Shown one piece after another: positions 45,317-54,285 of a stretch of DNA of 64,000 nucleotides (positions are counted from its first letter, which is position 1; every line of letters starts with the position of its first letter). Position numbers and translations under genes: made by a program. The stretch covers positions 1 through 64,000 of the forward strand of contig VGDM01000009.1 in the NCBI GenBank assembly GCA_016869715.1. The letters run 5' to 3'. Origin of the DNA: Alphaproteobacteria bacterium. Lineage in GTDB: Bacteria > Pseudomonadota > Alphaproteobacteria > Acetobacterales > Acetobacteraceae. Under the pieces are notes generated by a model. The model did no database searches. It was not told the origin of the DNA and worked only from the letters and a program-made list of their open reading frames with translations.

Positions 45317-45992
45317 ATGATGAAAAAATCACCGGGAAGGATCTCTAATAAAGCGTTGTTTTCGCCTACCCCTCCTGTTTTTTTCGATGGCCACATTGTC
45401 AGCTTGCGCTACCGCCACAAGTGGAACCGACCACACCTTATTGGTAGAGTCCGATTCCGTCAGCGCAACTTGCCTCTTGCGTCGCGGGGGCACAAATATC
45501 GCGTCCGTTAATCCCACCCCTGGATCCATGCGCACCAGCAAATCACGCAACGACATTACGGTGAGTTGTGAAAAGGCAAATCATGAGCCGACCAGTAGCA
45601 CCGTCACCGCCGGCTTCCAGGCAATGACTCTGGGCAATGTGTTGATTTGCGGTGTCATCGGGCTGGCTGCTGACCTCGCTTCCGGTGCGGCGATTACCTA
45701 CCCAGAATCGGTCAAGGTGGTGCCCCGGCCACAACGCTTCCCGAGTGGAGCCGCGCGCGATGCGTCTTTTGAGGGGCGGCTTGTCGATACCCGTGCTAAT
45801 TTTGCAAGGCGCATCGAAAGTGCGCAAGGCGCCTGTGGTGGTGCTACGGATCAAAGCTGCTTGCAACGCATTCGCAAATTACGTTATCAGGAACAGGAAG
45901 AAATCGGCGTATGGAAGAACGGCGCGCATCCAATCCGACTGGAACCTGAGGGCGGGAAGTACCTCATGGGGGTACCCGCTTCGCCCCCATGA
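45317..45992 (+). pseudogene. Small lipoprotein of unknown function, copy A (start and lipobox in different frames)
   Basis: The coding frame from 45387 encodes 201 residues but opens MATLSAC, too short for an export signal. Upstream in the same frame there is a good signal stretch, FRLPLLFFSMATLSAC, ending in a lipobox (LSAC), but no start codon before a TGA at 45321. ATGATG at 45317 is in another frame and is followed by AAAAAA at 45323-45328; with five A residues it would read MMKNHREG into that signal. The mature part has a PEGA-like stretch, VNPTPGSMRTSKSRNDITVSCEKA, and a hydrophobic segment VLICGVIGLAADLASGAA. Copy B downstream is a clear paralogue. No function is recognised. It may be functional if the A-run is a base-call error. 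Confidence 0.72.
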
Positions 45993-46044
45993 CCGGCCAA
46001 AGGTCGAGCTTCCGCTGAACATTTTGCAGGATTGGGGGTGATTA

Positions 46045-46632
46045 ATGGTCCAGAAATTTCCGATGCTCCGGCCCATCCGCCAATTCCTGCTGCTCAGCTT
46101 CTTGGCGCTTCTCTCCGGCTGAGCCACTGTAACGACCGGGACAGAGCATGCAATGCTCATTCAGACCGAACCTGCTGGCGCTGCCTGCATCTTGCAGAGA
46201 AATGAGTCGATTTTCGGCGCCGTCAATCCAACCCCGGCTTCAGTACGAAACGGCAAATCGCATCATGATATTCGTGTGCAATGTGAAAGGGCAAATTACC
46301 AAGCGACCAGCAGGCTCGTCACCGCTAGCTTTCAAGCCATGACCGCGGGCAATCTTTTGATCGGTGCGATCATTGGCCTCGCGGCGGATCTAGCCTCTGG
46401 GGCAGCGACAATCTATCCAAAAGGCATCACGGTAGTTCTTTGGCCTGGTAGCTTTTCGAGCCCCGAGGAGCAAAACGCTTTTTACGAGGCAAGGCGCACG
46501 GAAGCCATGGCGGATTTCGTGCAGCGTTACGAAAAAGCGCGCAAGGCCTGCGGACGGCGGATGGATCAGAACTGCCAACAGCGCTTGACTGACTTGCAAA
46601 CAGGCTATCGGCAAGAGAATTGCGCTTGCTGA
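46045..46632 (+). pseudogene. Small lipoprotein of unknown function, copy B (TGA at the lipobox cysteine)
   Basis: ATG 46045, with GGGGGTG five to six bases upstream, opens a leader MVQKFPMLRPIRQFLLLSFLALLSG followed directly by TGA at 46120-46122 and then ATVTTGTEHAML in the same frame to a stop at 46632. LLSG-C is the normal lipobox, so TGA takes the place of the lipidated Cys (TGC or TGT). The rest parallels copy A: VNPTPASVRNGKSHHDIRVQCERANYQ, FQAMTAGNLLIGAIIGLAADLASGAATIYP, then a charged tail with paired Cys. The track's 159-residue ORF from 46153 is the part after the TGA. Most likely a nonsense mutant of a duplicated gene. Confidence 0.78.
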
Positions 46633-46713
46633 TCCAAAGGCGCCGCCAGACGCCTATCAGTTAATTGCGCGCAACCGGAATCAAAGAATAAGTTCAGCCT
46701 CTCATCATCCCGC

Positions 46714-47142
46714 CTACCCCACCCCCAACCGCTTCCAAACCCCATCCGCATGCGCGATCAGCCGATCACCCGCCGTCAACTGCCCGCGCACGAAAACGAT
46801 GGAACGCGTGACACGCATCACCTCAGCTTCCGCCACCAGGAAATCTCCCTGCTTGGCGCCGGAGATGAAATGCACATTCAACTGCACCGTCACATTGGGG
46901 CCGCGATCCGCTGCTTCCCACACCGTATGGCCAAGGGTTTGATCCAAGAAGGTAGAAATCATGCCGCCATGGACAATACCGTGGATATTGCTGTGCTTTT
47001 CTTCGACCAGCAGGCCATGCAGGCGCCGCCCATCCACGGTTTTCTGCCAAAAAGGGCCGACCAGGGCGGGGAAGCCATCCTCATGCCAGACGAAATCCGT
47101 CCAGCCATCGGCGGCGGGGTCATAGGGTGTTTTCGCGTTCAT
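46714..47142 (-). CDS. PaaI-type hotdog thioesterase family protein
   Basis: A 142-residue hotdog-fold protein. The central helix segment is HSNIHGIVHGGMISTFLDQTLGHTVWE near residues 60-86 (HGGxxxxxxD motif with likely catalytic Asp), followed by VTVQLNVHFISGAKQGDFLVAEAEVMRVTRSIVFVRGQLTAG. Members hydrolyse acyl-CoA thioesters. ATG 47142 gives the normal length; the ORF track adds 72 shadow residues. Divergent from the GST gene at 47224. Confidence 0.88.
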   Translation of the reverse strand: MNAKTPYDPAADGWTDFVWHEDGFPALVGPFWQKTVDGRRLHGLLVEEKHSNIHGIVHGGMISTFLDQTLGHTVWEAADRGPNVTVQLNVHFISGAKQGDFLVAEAEVMRVTRSIVFVRGQLTAGDRLIAHADGVWKRLGVG

Positions 47143-47223
47143 GGGGGCGGGTGTAACGCAAAGCGGGCCGCGGGTGAAATGCCGGCCCTCGTCAAGCTTG
47201 GCACAAAGAGTTAGGCTTTCCAG

Positions 47224-47838
47224 ATGCAGCTTTTCCATTCCGCCGGCTCGCCCTATGCCCGCATCGCCCGCATGGCGGTTCTGGAACTTGGCCTTGAAGG
47301 CCGCATTGCCTTTACCGAAACCACCTTGCGCGATCCGGCTTCCTCCCTGTTGCCGCATAACCCGGTGGGGCGCGTGCCATCACTCGTGCTGGCAGATGGC
47401 ACCACCATCACGGAAACGACGCCCATTCTGATGGTGCTGGATAGTTTCGTGGCACCAGAAAAACGCCTTTTGGGTGATGGCGCCGATGGCTGGAAGCGGC
47501 TTGCCGCCTATGGCCGTGTGCTTGGCATGCTTGATGGTATCGCGGTCTGGAACCGCGAATTGCGCCGGCCTGTCCATGAAAGATCACCGGGCGTGATTGT
47601 TTTGGAAGAAACCCGCGCCGCGCGCATTGCGGCCGCGCTGCAGGATGATGTTGCACAGGGTGTTTATGCAGTGCCTGATGCTGGCTTCCTCACGCTACTC
47701 GCCGTGCTTGGCTATTGCGAAAGGCGTCATCGTGTTTGGGCTTGGCGCGATGGCGTGCCCAACCTCGCGGCCTGGTTTGATCGCGTGTCAGGCCGTGCTT
47801 CCTTCGCCGCCACCATGCCGCCCGTGAGCGGCATCTGA
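47224..47838 (+). CDS. Glutathione S-transferase family protein
   Basis: A 204-residue GST. MQLFHSAGSPYARIARMAVLELGLEG is the N-terminal start of the thioredoxin fold, with NPVGRVPSLVLADGTTITETTPILMVLD (cis-Pro and glutathione-binding loop). The C-terminal helical domain ends LAAWFDRVSGRASFAATMPP. A 73-residue gene of unknown role begins two bases after the stop. Confidence 0.9.
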   Translation: MQLFHSAGSPYARIARMAVLELGLEGRIAFTETTLRDPASSLLPHNPVGRVPSLVLADGTTITETTPILMVLDSFVAPEKRLLGDGADGWKRLAAYGRVLGMLDGIAVWNRELRRPVHERSPGVIVLEETRAARIAAALQDDVAQGVYAVPDAGFLTLLAVLGYCERRHRVWAWRDGVPNLAAWFDRVSGRASFAATMPPVSGI

Positions 47839-47839
47839 C

Positions 47840-48061
47840 ATGCTTCCCCCAGCGCCGCGCCATAATGGCGGCCCGACCTTGGATGAGGAGCAAGATGTCA
47901 ATGCCTCCTGGCGCGCCTGGCATTGGCGCCGCGCCCATAAGCGCGCCTGGAAAATCCCTCCGCGGGAGATTGCGCTAAGGCGCCTCGCGCGCGCTGAGGA
48001 ATTGGGCATCACCTACAAGGAATATACGCTCGAAATTCTGGAACGCGGCAAGTATCTTTAG
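47840..48061 (+). CDS. Small hypothetical protein
   Basis: A 73-residue basic, tryptophan-rich protein starting MLPPAPRHNGGPTLDEEQDVNASW. The middle WRAWHWRRAHKRAWKIPPREIALRRLARAEELGITYKEYTLEIL reads as two helices, which supports a real gene with coherent amphipathic sequence. Start ATG 47840 lies one base after the GST stop codon, so it may be translated with it. The PRHNGGPTLDEE opening is one I associate with short alphaproteobacterial hypothetical proteins, but I cannot name a family or function. Confidence 0.7.
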   Translation: MLPPAPRHNGGPTLDEEQDVNASWRAWHWRRAHKRAWKIPPREIALRRLARAEELGITYKEYTLEILERGKYL

Positions 48062-48079
48062 TGTAATTGCCAATACCGC

Positions 48080-48463
48080 TCACGGTGAGGCATTCAGGAG
48101 CCTCGGCTCTCCCATCTTGAACCAGGCCTTGGAAATCTCCCCGTCTCCGACCTCATAGAGTGCAATCACGTCAACCTCGCCAGGGCCTTCCGGGAATGTC
48201 CGCGTTAAAACCTCCCGATCAATGACAAGGTTACCCAAGCATAATCGCGTGATCAGGCGCCCGTGCGAATTCGGTTCGCGAAAACGCATCAGATGCTGCT
48301 CCCGGACCTCTGCAACTCCCTTGGCCAAAGGCTGGTCCGAAAAGCCGTAATAGCAGCAATCCTCGGCCCACCAACGCATAAAGGCATCAACATCTCGCGC
48401 GTTACAGACTTCAAGTTGTTGCTGCACACAGTGCGCTGGGTGGGTGGACTGGTTGTCTTCCAT
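48080..48463 (-). CDS. SnoaL-like nuclear transport factor 2-fold protein
   Basis: A 127-residue protein that matches the SnoaL/limonene-epoxide-hydrolase-like layout: VQQQLEVCNARDVDAFMRWWAEDCCYYGF near residues 14-40, then EVREQHLMRFREPNSHGRLITRLCLGNLVIDREVLTRTF and a final ALYEVGDGEISKAWFKMGEP. The fold is a cone-shaped barrel used by small isomerases and cyclases. No substrate can be given. It has lower GC flanks and lies between the small hypothetical gene and the PPC-domain gene. Confidence 0.83.
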   Translation of the reverse strand: MEDNQSTHPAHCVQQQLEVCNARDVDAFMRWWAEDCCYYGFSDQPLAKGVAEVREQHLMRFREPNSHGRLITRLCLGNLVIDREVLTRTFPEGPGEVDVIALYEVGDGEISKAWFKMGEPRLLNASP

Positions 48464-48517
48464 GTTACTTTCCTTTGTTCAGATCATAACATTGTCCACG
48501 ACGAAAGGACGCGGCGA

Positions 48518-49357
48518 TCAGCCCGGCACCAGCACCGCTTCCAGCGTCATCAGCACGGGATTATCGCCAGGCGTCAGCACGCCCGCGCTCAAACGCCCGG
48601 TCAAATCCACCATCGCCACATCAAGCCGCGTGGCACCCGGGCGAATCACACCATCGCGGATCAGCATTTCGGTCGCGAAATTATCCACCAGCGGCGCATT
48701 GGCATAACGCGCGCCGATGATGCTGCCGACACCGCCATGCAGCCGCGCGGAAGCAAAGCCGGCTCTCGCCGCCGCCGTTTCAAATGCCGCGGTAACATCC
48801 TGATTGGGGCAAAGCCGGATCGCGATGCCATTGGCGCTGGTAGCATTTGGCGGCGAGGTCGCAACAGGGGTGAAAAGGTTGAAGCCCGTTTCGGCATCCT
48901 GGCGTGCTTCAAACCGCGCGCCTGAAATCAGCACACCCTGCGCGCGGATTGGAGCGGCGATGTTGGTTTCTTCAGGCAGCATATGGCCACCGCCGGCGCG
49001 GCCATCGGCTTCGGTCCAGAAGCCATGGCAGTGAAAGAAGGGCGCGCCATCGCGAAAGCCGACCGTGATGGACGCCACATCAAGCCGCGTGGCGCCCGCG
49101 GGGCGGAAAGTGTCGCTGTAATAGGCAGCATGGGATAGGTCAGGCGCCAGCGCCGGGATCACATAAGCGAATGGCGCAAGCGCGCCGCCCGAGAGCGTGA
49201 GGCACCCACCTTCTGCTCCATGCGCACGGGCCAAATCATGCAAAGCAGTAAGCAAGCTGGCGCCGCGCGGCAATCCCACATCCACAGCCTGCGCGCGCAC
49301 CGGATGGGCGATGATGCGCTCGGGCCCGGCAGGCCCCGGTTGCTGGATATGGCGCAT
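48518..49357 (-). CDS. Tandem PPC-domain (DUF296) protein
   Basis: A 279-residue protein with two related halves of the plant-and-prokaryote-conserved (PPC, DUF296) domain. In the first half SLLTALHDLARAHGAEGGCLTLSGGAL precedes FFHCHGFWTEADGRAGGGHMLPEETN, which carries the His cluster of the family. The second half, near residues 175-279, has FASARLHGGVGSIIGA, the same block. The single-domain forms are trimers and have been linked to DNA binding or metal sites in plants; the bacterial role is unknown. Neighbouring usg is transcribed in the same direction from upstream. Confidence 0.85.
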   Translation of the reverse strand: MRHIQQPGPAGPERIIAHPVRAQAVDVGLPRGASLLTALHDLARAHGAEGGCLTLSGGALAPFAYVIPALAPDLSHAAYYSDTFRPAGATRLDVASITVGFRDGAPFFHCHGFWTEADGRAGGGHMLPEETNIAAPIRAQGVLISGARFEARQDAETGFNLFTPVATSPPNATSANGIAIRLCPNQDVTAAFETAAARAGFASARLHGGVGSIIGARYANAPLVDNFATEMLIRDGVIRPGATRLDVAMVDLTGRLSAGVLTPGDNPVLMTLEAVLVPG

Positions 49358-49402
49358 GGTCTTTCTGCCCCCCTGGTCGTCGCCGCCCAGTCTCGAGGGG
49401 TT

Positions 49403-49684
49403 TCAATGCAGCGTAAACACCCCATTGGCATAACGAAGCTCCGCCGGGCGCGTCAGCGCGGCCGAGGCAATGCGGACCAAATGCAAAGGCCCGTCAATTT
49501 CGCGCCGCCAAAAGGCGAGGAAGCGGTCCAATTCCGGGAAATCGGGCGCCCGATCCAGCTTCTGCCAAATGAAGCTCTCCAGCACATGCGGGTGATCGGG
49601 CAGATGATAGAGCAATTCGGCCGTAGTCAGCCGCCAATCCGGAATTCGCACCACGTTTGCGAAGCCCTGAAGTTTAAGGCTCAT
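49403..49684 (-). CDS. usg: Usg family protein
   Basis: A 93-residue protein. LTTAELLYHLPDHPHVLESFIWQKLDRAPDFPELDRFLAFWRREIDGPLHLVRIA is the diagnostic core of the Usg family. The family is annotated in some genomes as a tryptophan-synthase-associated small protein, without a known activity. ATG 49684 gives the usual N terminus (MSLKLQGFANVVRIPDWRL); the ORF track's start at 49732 would translate through a perfect tandem repeat. Confidence 0.9.
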   Translation of the reverse strand: MSLKLQGFANVVRIPDWRLTTAELLYHLPDHPHVLESFIWQKLDRAPDFPELDRFLAFWRREIDGPLHLVRIASAALTRPAELRYANGVFTLH

Positions 49685-49698
49685 TTTCCTTGCTCCTA

Positions 49699-49748
49699 TG
49701 CTGTCACAAGCGATCCTGCCCGGTGCTGTCACAAGCGATCCTGCCCGG
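49699..49748. repeat. Perfect 25-bp tandem repeat, two copies
   Basis: TGCTGTCACAAGCGATCCTG followed by CCCGG occurs at 49699-49723 and again at 49724-49748 with no mismatch. It lies 15 bases upstream of the usg start, in what would be its leader, and about 110 bases before the groE promoter on the other strand. It may reflect a recent slippage duplication or a doubled regulatory site. Confidence 0.95.
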
Positions 49749-49857
49749 CTTGCCGCCGAGGGGGCATTAAGCTTGCCATGACAACCCGGGAATTTTTCAA
49801 GAAAAATGTTTGATATGAATGTATTAGCACTTGCATGCTTCGAGCGCTGCCAACCGC

Positions 49858-49886
49858 TTGACGTGCCGCGCCGGCCAGACTACATA
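49858..49886 (+). promoter_or_regulatory. groESL promoter (-35/-10)
   Basis: TTGACG at 49858-49863 and TACATA at 49881-49886 are separated by 17 bases, a good sigma-70-type pair. The -35 is within CTTGACG, so the region could also serve the heat-shock sigma factor RpoH, whose alphaproteobacterial -35 is CTTG. The CIRCE operator follows immediately. Confidence 0.75.
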
Positions 49887-49887
49887 A

Positions 49888-49914
49888 TTGGCACTCCTTT
49901 GGGGTCAGTGCTAA
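49888..49914. promoter_or_regulatory. CIRCE operator (HrcA-binding inverted repeat)
   Basis: TTGGCACTC, nine bases, then CAGTGCTAA. The consensus is TTAGCACTC-N9-GAGTGCTAA, so each arm has one mismatch and the spacing is exact. It directly follows the -10 element and lies 77 bases before the groES start. HrcA repression with release under heat stress is expected from the family. The hrcA gene is not in the window. Confidence 0.92.
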
Positions 49915-49991
49915 CGGCCGGGGCGCCTTCGGTGACCGACCAGTCTTCCCAGAGTGAGGCATCATCAACCCGAGGCTCAGAAGAGGACCTT

Positions 49992-50282
49992 ATGAAATTT
50001 CGTCCCCTGCATGACCGCGTTCTGGTTCGCCGCGTAAATGCGGAAGAAAAGACCGCCGGTGGTATCATCATCCCCGACACCGCGAAGGAGAAGCCCCAGG
50101 AGGGTGAAGTCGTCGCCGTGGGCGCCGGCACTTTGAACGAAAAGGGCGATCTTCGTCCGCTCGATGTCAAGGCTGGCGACCGCATCCTGTTCGGTAAGTG
50201 GTCCGGCACCGAAGTGAAGCTGAATGGCGAGGAACTCCTGATCATGAAGGAATCCGACGTCATGGGCATTCTCGCTGCCTGA
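49992..50282 (+). CDS. groES: Co-chaperonin GroES
   Basis: A 96-residue co-chaperonin. [38 protein letters not shown] carries the mobile loop that contacts GroEL, and [32 protein letters not shown] is the conserved C-terminal part. ATG 49992 gives the standard length; the ORF track start at 49806 runs back through the promoter and CIRCE. It precedes groEL by 41 bases and shares its CIRCE-controlled promoter. Confidence 0.98.
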   Translation: MKFRPLHDRVLVRRVNAEEKTAGGIIIPDTAKEKPQEGEVVAVGAGTLNEKGDLRPLDVKAGDRILFGKWSGTEVKLNGEELLIMKESDVMGILAA

Positions 50283-50308
50283 TCGCCGAATTTCCAATCA
50301 GAACCTGA

Positions 50309-51964
<1,656 letters not shown>

Positions 51965-51991
51965 TCCATTGCGCATTGCGCAAGCATGATG

Positions 51992-52019
51992 GGGCGGTCC
52001 TGCGGGACCGCCCTTTTTT
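51992..52019 (+). terminator. Rho-independent terminator of groESL
   Basis: GGGCGGTCC pairs with GGACCGCCC across a four-base loop and is followed by TTTTTT. It lies 27 bases downstream of the groEL stop. Confidence 0.95.
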
Positions 52020-52169
52020 GTGGTGGGGTTTCGCCTAAAATATTGGCATTGGACTGTTATTTAAGCTGGTTTCCCTTGTAGACTTTGCTTGAGGCTAGCC
52101 TTCCCGGACTCCCTCTTTGGCATGGAAGTTGCGAAAGACACTCGTCGGCTGAAGGATGCAACGCTCACG

Positions 52170-53249
52170 ATGGCTACCCAGAGTTCGGCCTCTCAGCAAT
52201 TGCTGCTGAACGGCATTGTTCATAGCTACGGCGCCGCGCGCGCCGTTGATGAAGTGACGGTTGAAGTGAAGGCGGGCGAATTGGTGGCCCTGCTTGGTCC
52301 TTCCGGCTGCGGCAAGACGACCTTGCTCCGTATTGTCGCTGGTTTCATCCGACAGGCTTCCGGCCAGGTTGTCATTGGTGATCGCGCCGTGGATGATCTG
52401 CCGCCCAACTTGCGTGAAGTCGGCATTGTGTTCCAGAACTATGCGCTGTTTCCGCACATGACGGTCGCTGAGAATATCGCCTATGGCCTGGTGGCGCGCG
52501 GCGCGGGCAAGGCCGAACAACGCGCGCGCGTGTCGGAAATGCTCGCCACCGTGCGCATGGCAGGCTTTGCCGATCGCAAGCCGCGGCAATTGTCAGGCGG
52601 GCAGCAGCAGCGCATCGCGCTCGCCCGCGCGCTTGCGGTGCAGCCGCGCATTCTGTTGCTGGATGAACCCTTCGCGGCGCTCGATAAGAATCTACGGCTA
52701 GATATGCAAATTGAGATTAAGCGGTTGCAGCGCCAATTCGGCTTGACCGCCATTTTGGTCACGCATGATCAGGAAGAAGCCATGTCCATCGCCGATCGCA
52801 TCGCGGTGATGAATCAAGGCAGGATCGAACAATTGGGCACGCCGGTTGCGATCTATGACGAACCCGCGACCCCCTTCGTCAATAGCTTCATCGGATCATC
52901 CAATATCCTTGATGGTATCGTCACTGATGCCGGGATCAGGCTTTCGGTTGGCGCTTTGCTCCCCTGCCAAACGCCCAACCTGCCACAGGGCAAGCCCGTT
53001 CAGGTTTCCATTCGGCCGGAGCAATTGATGCTGGTGCGTGACGCCGCACAGGATCGCATTCCGGTGACGCTGACACTCAGCCTGCCGATTGGTGGGCATT
53101 TCATCCATGATGTCGCGGCGGCGGATGGCAGCACGCTTAAAATCGCAACCGCGCGGCATCCGGGTGATGCTTCCACCCTGCCGGGCATATGGCATTGCGC
53201 GCTGACGCCGGAAGCGCGGCCTTCGATCTTTCCCCAATCCAACCCGTAA
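52170..53249 (+). CDS. ABC transporter ATP-binding protein (PotA-like)
   Basis: A 359-residue ATPase. Walker A LLGPSGCGKTTLLRIVAGF near residue 38, Q-loop VFQNYALFPHMTVAENIAYG, signature RQLSGGQQQRIALARAL near 135, Walker B ILLLDEPFAALDKNLRL near 160 and switch His VTHDQEEAMS. A C-terminal domain with VQVSIRPEQLMLV (TOBE) follows. ATG 52170 fits MATQSSASQQLLLNGIVHSYG; ATG 52122 and the track's TTG 52089 would add 16 or 27 residues. It heads the four-gene polyamine-like importer. Confidence 0.92.
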   Translation: MATQSSASQQLLLNGIVHSYGAARAVDEVTVEVKAGELVALLGPSGCGKTTLLRIVAGFIRQASGQVVIGDRAVDDLPPNLREVGIVFQNYALFPHMTVAENIAYGLVARGAGKAEQRARVSEMLATVRMAGFADRKPRQLSGGQQQRIALARALAVQPRILLLDEPFAALDKNLRLDMQIEIKRLQRQFGLTAILVTHDQEEAMSIADRIAVMNQGRIEQLGTPVAIYDEPATPFVNSFIGSSNILDGIVTDAGIRLSVGALLPCQTPNLPQGKPVQVSIRPEQLMLVRDAAQDRIPVTLTLSLPIGGHFIHDVAAADGSTLKIATARHPGDASTLPGIWHCALTPEARPSIFPQSNP

Positions 53250-53267
53250 CCCTTCAGGAGAATTCCC

Positions 53268-54281
53268 ATGGTTTCCAGACGTCGTTTTCTTGCCGGCATG
53301 GCCGGTGTGCTTGCCGCGCCCAGCATTGCGCGTGCCTCCGGTTCCATGACGGCGGCCATCTATCCTGGCACCTGGGATGAGGCCTATCGCGAAGTTGTCG
53401 CCCCCCTGTTGCGTCAGCGCTATAATGTGAGCGTTGCCTTTGAACCACTATTCGCGGTGGATCAGGTTGCGAAGGTGCGCGCCGCGCGCGGTGTCGCCCC
53501 TTTTGATTGCTTCGTTCTGGACCCCGGCCCGGCGGCAGCGGCGCGTCAGGCGGGGCTGTTTGAGCCGATTGACCCGCGCATGATCACCAATGTCAGCAAG
53601 CTGCCCGATGGCATGCTGATGGCGGATGCGGCGACGGTGAATGTGCAAGTGGTCGGCATATGCTACAACCCGAAGAGATTCCCGGAACCTCCGAAAAGCT
53701 GGGCGGATTTGTTCCGCTCACCCTATGTGGATCGCCTCGGCCTCACGGGGTTTCAGACCACTTTCGGCACCGTATCGCTCATTGAAATGGCGAAGGTTTT
53801 TGGCGGTTCCATCACCAATGTCGAACCGATCTTTGCCAAGCTGAAAGAGGTGCTGCCGAAGGTTGCCGCAGTATCCACGCCGGCCGCCTTGCCGGGCCTG
53901 TTCCAGCAAGGCCAGATTGACATCATGTATACCAACACAAATAACGCGGCGACGCTGAAGGGCCGCGGCGTTGACATTGCCTTTGTCGCGCCGAGTGAAG
54001 GCGCTGTTACCTTTGCAACAACACTGCATATCGTAAAGGGTGCTGAGAACAAGGCCAATGCGCATCGCTATATTGACGTAGCGATTTCGGCCGATGCGCA
54101 AAGCAAGCTACAATTGGCGCCCTTCAACATGATCCCGGTGAACAAGGATGTGCAGCTGACACCCAACCTGGATATCAAATCACTCGATGAATTGTCCAAG
54201 ATGGTCACGCATGATTGGAATGTGATCAATCCGCGCCGCGCCGGTTGGATTGATCGCTTCAACCGCGAAATCACGAAGTAA
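53268..54281 (+). CDS. ABC transporter substrate-binding protein (PotD-like, family 1)
   Basis: A 337-residue secreted protein with leader MVSRRRFLAGMAGVLAAPSIARA. After it come MTAAIYPGTWDEAYREVVAPLLRQRYNVSVAFEPLFAVDQVAKVRAARGVAPFDCFVLDPG, PPKSWADLFRSPYVDRLGLTGFQTTFGTVSLIEMAK and QGQIDIMYTNTNNAATLKGRGVDIAFVAPSEGA, the layout of the spermidine/putrescine or similar cationic-compound receptors. CAGGAG lies seven bases before ATG. It stands between the ATPase and two permeases; ligand unresolved. Confidence 0.9.
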   Translation: MVSRRRFLAGMAGVLAAPSIARASGSMTAAIYPGTWDEAYREVVAPLLRQRYNVSVAFEPLFAVDQVAKVRAARGVAPFDCFVLDPGPAAAARQAGLFEPIDPRMITNVSKLPDGMLMADAATVNVQVVGICYNPKRFPEPPKSWADLFRSPYVDRLGLTGFQTTFGTVSLIEMAKVFGGSITNVEPIFAKLKEVLPKVAAVSTPAALPGLFQQGQIDIMYTNTNNAATLKGRGVDIAFVAPSEGAVTFATTLHIVKGAENKANAHRYIDVAISADAQSKLQLAPFNMIPVNKDVQLTPNLDIKSLDELSKMVTHDWNVINPRRAGWIDRFNREITK

Positions 54282-54285
54282 TTTC

